Origin: Zygophlyctis sp. KS116
Taxonomy: Eukaryota > Chytridiomycota
Length of the DNA stretch: 28,042 bases
Direction: 5' to 3'
Assembly (NCBI GenBank): GCA_054661495.1
Contig: BAAFSQ010000127.1
Coordinates: 1 to 28,042 of the forward strand
The position numbers were made by a program, and so were the translations under genes. Below the pieces are notes generated by a model. It searched no databases. It saw nothing but the letters and a program-made list of their open reading frames with translations, and was not told the origin of the DNA. Positions 22,034-28,042 of this stretch are shown one piece after another. How positions within the stretch are numbered: the stretch's first letter is position 1; every line of letters starts with the position of its first letter.

Positions 22034-22661
22034 ACGTTTGCTTTTGAATTGGCAAGAATAATTTAAATTCAGGAGGTAATTCTTCCTCTGAATACAAACG
22101 ATCAGAAAAGTATATACGACGAATTCGGCAGTTGGCATGTATTTGAACTCTAAGAGTCTCAATATAATTTGTACCGTAGGCTCTGCGAGTGAAATCGGAC
22201 AAATTAAATTGAATCTGATTCCATCCATCATCAAGTCTCATTGGCATAGTACAAATAAAGGGCTTGACTCTAGTGGTGGACTAGAATGAGTGATCAAATA
22301 TTACCTGATAGTTTGAGGCTCTAAATCGTCTACGCACATTTTTATCATCAAGCACTTGGACTTCAAAGGTGAAATACTTTTTCAAGTTTTTGATGATCAT
22401 AACCAAAAATGGCAACTTGATTCCAAGAGTTCTGTTCTGCTGGGCAGGGCAGGTGATGTAGTTTGTACTTACATTGGTTCCGATGATTTCGAGAACTGAA
22501 GATTGTATGTCATTATCAGTAATCCGCTTGATATGCCCATTTCGGACCTTCTTATCCCAGATTTGCAATGGCTTTGATCCGATCGAATATAAAATAGATA
22601 GAAACCCAGACTAATGATTTTAAAAGGATTTTATTCTTACTTGAAAGGTATTTCTAAACAT
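22032..22661 (-). CDS. CFAP20: Cilia- and flagella-associated protein 20 (CFAP20/BUG22)
   Basis: A small beta-sandwich protein of the inner junction of axonemal doublet microtubules and of basal bodies. Three exons (22641-22661, 22305-22610, 22032-22280) with 30- and 24-nt introns encode 191 residues. Identity to the animal protein is extreme: [89 protein letters not shown] and [20 protein letters not shown]. The first coding exon is only 21 nt (MFRNTFQ), supported by conservation of those seven residues. CFAP20 is usually kept only by organisms with cilia or centrioles, with some exceptions such as land plants, so the finding suggests a flagellated stage. The start is 83 bp from the NAA15 stop. 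Confidence 0.98.
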
Positions 22662-22685
22662 TTTTAGAATGGGGGTGACATCATC

Positions 22686-22698
22686 AGTTGTCCCAACT
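22686..22698. promoter_or_regulatory. Palindrome upstream of CFAP20
   Basis: AGTTG-TCC-CAACT lies 24 bp upstream of the CFAP20 ATG in the 83-bp spacer. GTTG and CAAC arms resemble the outer parts of an RFX X-box, the usual ciliary-gene promoter element, but the inner bases do not fit the consensus. It may equally be a chance hairpin in the NAA15 3' region. Confidence 0.25.
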
Positions 22699-22744
22699 TA
22701 ACTTCCGAGACTTTTCGCGATGACTTAAAACACATTTACACAAC

Positions 22745-25425
22745 TTAAATTTCCTTTATTATTGAAAATGTGTCCGATAATGGGAATATATGATTTCCCA
22801 ATTCTGAAATCTTACTGTTTAAGCTGGGATTTCTTTTGACAGAATTCAAAATCATTACTAACAGCTAATATTAATAAAATTTACACAAATAATACCTCAT
22901 GAGACATTCCGGGACTTGAAGCACAGATTTTTTCAATGAATATTTGAGAGTCATCCTTCATTCCATTGTTTTCAAGTACATACCATGATGCCCATAATTG
23001 GTGAACAGTGGTGGCTTTCACAGTCCAGGTCTTGATGTAATCAGTCAAAGCGGAACGTCCAATAATATTTTCATCTCCAATAATAGTTTTCAGTTCTGGG
23101 GATAAATCGGCAGCTTTTGCAACACGATTATTAAAGTCTACTACGGCCATAAATACGTCCGCATCTACAGGATTTAAAGCGTATGCTTTCTTTAAACATT
23201 TCAAAGCCAATACATACTTTTCTAATAATCAGTAACAAAGAATTACGTCTTCTCATATAAATTTGTGCACCCAATACCTGTGCTTTCAGAGTATCAGGCG
23301 AAAATTCCAACAAGAAAGATAGAAAAGGCATAGCATTCATTAGTGGATCTCCTTCTAAAAGTTTCAATCCGGCAGGATCTTCATCGGATGTTTTTTCTTG
23401 TTCTTGAGCAATATTTTCAGAATTTTTCAGTTCTGCTTTCTTGGCTTTTCTTAAAGCCTTCTTTTTTTCTGATAGAGTCATATTTTCTGTTAATTAATTT
23501 CATAATTAAAAGGTACCCAAATCCTCATTCAGTTCTGATCCCTTTGGCTGATCATGAAGCTTAAGATAAGTCTCAACAGCCAAAAGAGCAGCCTCTCTGT
23601 AGAATGGGTTGCTTCGGAGCTTATCAGACATATCTAATAAATCTTGATAAGATCGTAGAGTCATTTTACGAATGGAGTACGTATGAAAATCAAATTGATC
23701 GTCACTATAATCGGAAAATGTCTAGATAATTAAATTTACAAGAAATCACCTTTTCTACGTGATGAAGAGCCTTTAGAGCCCTTCCGGGGTTGCTAGCACG
23801 CACAAACGCTTTTGCAGATTCTATTGAGAACCAACTACATTGCATATCCACCAGATCTTGTAAAGGATTCTTCATTCCAACCTAAATAATCAATCATCTT
23901 GAATTATTAATACCCTAGTAAACAATGAAACCGTTTTTTCTGCATCTTGAATTCGTCCTGCTCTAAACATATATTTTGTGCATTTTGAATTAATAAATCT
24001 GTCCTGTAAATCTAATTTCCTGGCATTATCCATTTCTTCTGATGCTTTCAAAAAGCTTCCTGAATGCTTAAGAATTTTTGCTTTAATCATGTACGCTTCT
24101 ACTAGAGTCGGAGTATGATCAATTGCCTTTTCAATTACTTTTAGTGCATCTAAATATTGTTTTTTCCAATCTAAATGCTGTGACATATAAAAGTAAGACC
24201 AAAGCAGTGTTGTCGGAGGCTCTAAATCTGCACTTCCATTCACTTTTCCTGATCCTTCCAGTCCATTTATCAAATTTGATATAACCTTTTCAATCACTTG
24301 AGCCCTAAAAGAATCTCTATAAAAGAGATCACGAGTAGTCACAAACAGAGAAGGAACACCTTTTTGTATAGATGAAATAATATAATCTTTAACCGCTTCT
24401 TCAAAGCGAACATTTGGTGTATAAGAAATAAGTCGTTGCTTAATTGCAAATGATTTTGGATACTTTTTAAGTAAATCCCGATACAAATTTAAACGCCGTT
24501 CTATATCCGAGTCTTTTAATTCTAAAGCCTTTAAATTTTTTAATTTACCTCTTGATAAACCTCTTGAGGCCTCTAAATTATCCAAATACGATAAATTTTC
24601 AGAATTTAGAGCAATCAACTTTTGATACTGAACTTCTGCATGCTCTAATCTACCAAGCTTTAAATAAAGACGAGCTAAAATCCTTAGAAAAATTTAAAAT
24701 CACCTTTTGCTTCTAACCATGCTGTAGTATCAACTACAGAATTTCTTACAACTTCCAAATGTTGTAAAGTCTCATCATATTTTTGACCACATTCCATAAT
24801 CCAATTTTTATATAAAAAAAATTCTGAATTCTCATAATTCTTTTGCTTAATTTCCTCCTATTTCCACTTAGTAAGAAAAAAAAACCTTGAAATTCTCTTC
24901 CAAACTTGATAAAACCTTTTCAGCCATTTCATAATTTCCAACAAGATGATAAGCCAAAGCCAGAGATACCCAATTCCCTTTAATATTTGGCCTTGAATCT
25001 AAAATATCTAATCTACTCTCTACAAACCCATTTAAACTCCTAGTATGAATCTGCATAAGTGCCACATCACGCGAAATTTGACTATTATCTTTATCATACT
25101 TTAATGCTTGATTATAACACTTTAGAGCCTCGTCATAATTTCTATCAGCTCGATGATATAGACCTAAAACATGCCAACAAATATGAGAAGTTAAATCAGC
25201 TCTAATTCCTTTTTTAATAAGATCATGAGCCTCTCCCTTCCGATCCGGTAAATGCGAACAAAATAGTCCCTTCATTGCCAAACTCTCCCCATGATCAGGA
25301 ACCTTTTTAAGTATCTGATCGCAAGTCTTTAAACCTTTTTTATAACTTTTATTTTCATAAAACTTTAGTGCATTCTTAAACAGCGATGCTTCCTTTGAAG
25401 GCAATGTTCTATTAGATGCAGTCAT
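22745..25425 (-). CDS. NAA15: N-terminal acetyltransferase A auxiliary subunit NAA15 (Nat1)
   Basis: The TPR scaffold that anchors catalytic Naa10 to ribosomes in the NatA complex. Eight exons (24886-25425, 24704-24857, 23914-24674, 23750-23881, 23517-23721, 23247-23486, 22896-23221, 22745-22864) encode 825 residues against 866 in human. Conserved stretches include [102 protein letters not shown] and [14 protein letters not shown] lysine-rich segment, [16 protein letters not shown], corresponds to the basic region of animal NAA15. Introns are 25-32 nt. The first has an unusual GTTTTT donor but a good TACTAAG branch sequence. The ATG at 25425 was chosen over upstream in-frame codons because it matches the family N-terminus. 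Its start is only 37 bp from that of divergent PET117. Confidence 0.96.
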
Positions 25426-25462
25426 TAATTTTTTACTTCCTACTCCTCTATAGCTACGCCGC
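25426..25462. promoter_or_regulatory. 37-bp bidirectional promoter between NAA15 and PET117
   Basis: Two start codons face away from each other across 37 bp, which include a pyrimidine-rich run (TTTTTTACTTCCTACTCCTC on the plus strand). Transcription start sites must either lie within this gap or inside the opposite gene. No TATA box is visible. Confidence 0.5.
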
Positions 25463-25681
25463 ATGTCGCATAGATCTAAATTCACATTAACTGCATCATT
25501 ATTATTTACAACTCTTTCAATCCTTGCAGTGTACAAGATGAAATCAGACTCACTCAAAGTACGACGATCTGGGATTGTCAGAGATGATCAAAAGAGAGCT
25601 CAAAGGGAAGCAAATGTAAGGGAATTAGAAAATCAATTGGAATTAAGGAGAATATTAGAATTAGAACAAAAAGTATCATGA
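25463..25681 (+). CDS. PET117: PET117-like cytochrome c oxidase assembly factor
   Basis: Intronless, 72 residues, the usual size for this family. It begins MSHRSKFTLTASLLFTTLSI, a short basic start followed by one hydrophobic segment (about 8-24), as in Pet117 proteins, which open with SxASKxTLxxS and one membrane anchor. The family motif of a basic linker followed by GVxRDxER is matched by SGIVRDDQKRAQ. The rest is charged helix rich in Glu, Arg and Leu. Pet117 sits at the mitochondrial inner membrane and helps heme A synthase and complex IV assembly; that role is inferred. The call rests on short motifs, but the ORF is isolated, has the right length and shares no exon with neighbours except the promoter. 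Confidence 0.78.
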   Translation: MSHRSKFTLTASLLFTTLSILAVYKMKSDSLKVRRSGIVRDDQKRAQREANVRELENQLELRRILELEQKVS

Positions 25682-25810
25682 TAATATTATATTTCTATTA
25701 AAACATTAAATTGAACATACGCCCTAGAAATTAACCAAACTTTGGCGGCTGATGAGAAGTGACTTGAAAGGTTTCTATAGTCGACTCAACTCTTAGATGT
25801 TAATTTTCCA

Positions 25811-26673
25811 ATGGATGCATCGGGCGCTCCATATCACTTACAGACTACGAGCGGTAATTAAATATATTAAGAATAGTTGCAAATAGAATATTAACAGTCG
25901 GAGATCATGCAAGAGCAAGGAAAATTGCAAGTATTTTGGATTCTGTGACTAGTCAAATTGATTCAACAAGAGGTTTTACTACAATTACTGGGTTATATAA
26001 GGGGATTTCTGTCTCAATAATTGCTATCGGAATGGTAATTTACAGGTTTTTAAAAGTATTCAGGGATATCCAATGATGGATATGATGGTACGGGAAGTTA
26101 GGGCAGTTACTAAAGGGCCTTTAAAGATTATTAGATTTGGGTCGTGTGGTTCTATAAAAATAGATTTACCAGTTGGGTCAATTGCAGTTGCTGATTCTGC
26201 ATGTTTTGTATCTCGTAATCCAGATTATTTTCATTCGGATTCGTCTGATCCTTTTATTATTTCAAAACCGGTTTCTAGTTCAAAGGATCTGACAATAAGG
26301 CTTTTTAATGAAATTTCTAAACTCTCAAATGAAAAATGTGTGATGGGGTTAAATGCAACTTGTGATTCTTTTTATAGTTCTCAAGGTCGTATTGATCCTA
26401 ATTTTAAAGATGAAAATCAAGACATGATTAAAAAATTGAAGGAAAAATATCCAAATGCAATTACGCTAGAAATGGAAACTTTTCAACTCTACAGTTTGTC
26501 AAAAATAGCTACTGAATCACTAGAGGTCTCGGCGTGTACCATGGTGTATGCTTCAAGATTAGGTCAAGGTTTTATAACTCCTGAAAAAGTGGATTTTTTT
26601 GTAAGGGTTATAAATTGTTGATGTTTAGGTCACTGAAGTTGGAAAATGTATTCTGAATGCATTAATTGCGTGA
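25811..26673 (+). CDS. Uridine phosphorylase (nucleoside phosphorylase family I)
   Basis: Reversibly splits uridine with phosphate to uracil and ribose-1-phosphate. Four exons (25811-25853, 25877-26034, 26064-26600, 26629-26673) with 23-, 29- and 28-nt introns encode 260 residues, the usual size. Spliced sequence gives YHLQTTSVANRILTVGDHAR (phosphate loop), TITGLYKGISVSIIAIGMG, DMMVREVRAV, the RFGSCGSI motif and TLEMETFQLYSL with the ribose-binding Glu of MET. This pattern fits the eukaryotic and bacterial uridine phosphorylase group better than purine nucleoside phosphorylase; substrate choice between uridine and other nucleosides is not certain. The 23-nt first intron is the shortest in the window. 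The gene lies 129 bp after PET117 and converges on the LRR gene with 109 bp between stops. Confidence 0.92.
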
Positions 26674-26782
26674 ATACTTTACAAAAAACGATTCAAGATG
26701 TACTTGATAATCTTGTCAAAAGAAATCAATTTACTTTTTTGATTTGTAAATTTCATTTTTTTTGAGTTGAAGTAATCGGCAA

Positions 26783-28042
26783 TCATTTATCTAGGTAGCA
26801 AAGCTTGTAGTAAATACCGCCAATTACCAAAACTACAATACCAGAGATGCATCCAGCGACAATATAGACCGTATTGTCAGGAGGGGGATCAAAATTGTTA
26901 TTGTCAGTTTTCCTTTTAAGTTAGATATTTTTCAAAAGTACGTCGAATCTATCCGTGAGAAAAAACTTGGAACATATCCAGTGAATTTGTTGTCAGACAG
27001 ATCTCTATATTATTAAAATTGAAAAATCACAATGCTTGAAGATATTTAAGTTCTCCCAAAGATTCAGGGATCTGGCCTTCAAAGGAATTTGAATGTAAAT
27101 CACTGACGGTGAATGAATTAAACTTACAGGTGTTTGAGAGACGTCATCTCCTTTATCCAATCAGGAATTTTTCCGCTAAAACCATTCGAATATAATTCTC
27201 TATAATTATAAACGTAACAAATGGATTACAATGCTTCTAAACGACCCAAATTCTTTACTGCTTGCGGAAACGGCCCGGTGAAATTATTCTTGTTCAGGCG
27301 CCTTTAATCAATTTAAAATAAACTTACAAAACACTGAGAATGGGGAGCTTTGACATAGATTCAGGAATCTGACCACGCATTTTGTTATTGGATAAATCTC
27401 TAGATAAGTCATAAAAGCAAATTTTACATCGTTTCCAGTTTGTTAAGATTCCCTATCCAGTCTGGAATTTCACATAGAAGATTATTTTCTTTAAGGGACC
27501 TAAAAAGTTGGTTGCAAATATTTACAATTTCTGTAGATTGACGAGATGCGATAACTCTAAAGGTAAATCAGTTGCATATAGACTTTTCTCGTCCCATATA
27601 CTTTTTTTTAAATTCAGTAGTTTTACATTTCTATCACTTGAAAGCCTGAACAACGCACTCTACCAATCTGAGCTTCTTTAGATTTATCATAAACACGAAC
27701 GACGCCAAACCACGGATCGTAGATATCTTGACTGTATGAACAACAAGCTTCAGGATCCGTTTTGTTGAGTGTAGTAGTTCTCCCAAATTTCTCCCATGCT
27801 GCAAAAACATACTGGCAGTCATTTTGAGGCGTATCTAAATCATCAGGCAAATCTCTAGTTAATCCTGCAACATCTCTAGAATCTGTTGTCTTTTGACCAT
27901 CAAGAGCCAAACCTTTATCAAATACGCTAAAAGTAAGCAAGTGAAATTACAAATCTTTAAAGTTTGTCATCTTTTGAATCTCTAAAGGAACAGTTCCAGT
28001 CAATCGATTCAATCTTATCCAAAAAAACTTTAATGCAGATAA
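26783..28042 (-). CDS. Leucine-rich-repeat membrane protein built of 72-nt exons, 5' end cut by window edge
   Basis: Exons visible in coding order: 27951-28042 (5' part lost), 27627-27926, 27526-27600, 27428-27499, 27328-27399, 27230-27301, 27128-27199, 27031-27102, 26942-27004 and 26783-26912. The first codes an LRR fragment (LNRLTGTVPLEIQKMTNF). The second (300 nt) codes a Cys-containing module with DCQYVFAAWEKFGR, ACCSYSQDIYDPW and VRCSGFQVIEI, resembling the LRR N-terminal cap of plant-type LRR proteins. Then follow six repeats of the plant-type pattern LxxNxLxGxIPxxL, five of them coded by exons of exactly 72 nt. The last exon gives a linker, one membrane helix (TVYIVAGCISGIVVLVIGGI) and a short cytoplasmic tail ending LCYLDK, without kinase. 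A surface receptor or adhesion role is inferred. Introns are 24-30 nt, and the joins from 26942 to 27951 are all phase 2. Upstream exons or a signal peptide cannot be seen. Confidence 0.82.

Noticed and set aside
25426-25557. Longer NAA15 N-terminus from a start at 25557
   Set aside because: The extra residues overlap the PET117 frame and are not found in NAA15 proteins, while the ATG at 25425 gives the family N-terminus.
25749-25790. CTGATGA followed by GAAA and a GTC triplet, resembling a hammerhead ribozyme core, between PET117 and the uridine phosphorylase gene
   Set aside because: Stem II would have only about three pairs, and the segments that should form stems I and III do not pair. 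It also lacks a D box, so it is not a C/D snoRNA.
27623-27940. Open frame on the minus strand that could be read as a separate small gene starting from a TTG codon
   Set aside because: It has no ATG. A 24-nt GT-AG intron at 27927-27950 joins it in phase to upstream LRR sequence, and its 3' end is another intron, so it is one exon of the LRR gene.
1-28042. Transposons, retroviral or virus-like elements, CRISPR arrays, tRNA and rRNA genes
   Set aside because: Looked for on both strands; no reverse transcriptase, integrase or transposase sequence, no long terminal repeats, no regular repeat-spacer array and no complete tRNA or rRNA features were recognised.

Overview
The window is a gene-dense, AT-rich nuclear DNA segment from a eukaryote that uses the standard genetic code. 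It holds fourteen protein genes, two of them cut by the window edges. Coding sequence fills almost everything and intergenic gaps are only 14 to 242 bp. About 66 GT-AG introns can be placed by restoring conserved protein sequence. All but one are 23-32 nt long. The single long intron (121 nt, in the eIF3d gene) carries a well-formed C/D-box snoRNA.

Layout from left to right. Minus strand, head to tail: large NAD-glutamate dehydrogenase (partial, 1-2020), alkaline ceramidase (2091-3019), a GRAM-VASt membrane protein of the Lam/Aster sterol-transfer family (3105-5007), proteasome subunit Rpn1 (5041-7888), a Cdc34/UBE2R-type ubiquitin-conjugating enzyme (7944-8615) and eIF3d with its intronic snoRNA (8652-10431). 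Plus strand: a coiled-coil protein resembling centriolar-satellite PCM1 (10674-13029). Minus strand: VAMP7-type longin SNARE (13121-13774) and single-chain NADH-type glutamate synthase (13857-20283). Plus strand: a DDX28/Mrh4-like DEAD-box helicase (20443-22017). Minus strand: flagellar protein CFAP20 (22032-22661) and NatA auxiliary subunit NAA15 (22745-25425). Plus strand: PET117 (25463-25681) and uridine phosphorylase (25811-26673). Minus strand: a modular leucine-rich-repeat membrane protein, cut by the right edge (26783-28042).

The organism is probably a small flagellated unicellular eukaryote with a compact genome. CFAP20 and the PCM1-like protein point to centrioles and a cilium. The fungal-type large NAD-GDH, fused GOGAT, Lam-like protein, PET117 and Mrh4/DDX28-like helicase fit an early-diverging fungal relative (rozellid, aphelid or chytrid-like). 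That placement is inference, and another protist group is not excluded.

Functional links are limited. Glutamate dehydrogenase and GOGAT are both central to glutamate and ammonium balance, and Rpn1 and the Cdc34-like E2 both belong to the ubiquitin-proteasome system. The other genes are ordinary housekeeping functions. The points most worth a second look are the tiny introns, the snoRNA in the only long intron, the LRR gene built from identical 72-nt phase-2 exons around an internal Cys-rich module, the PCM1-like protein, the very short shared promoter and terminator regions, and an inverted-repeat structure in the 242-bp divergent spacer.
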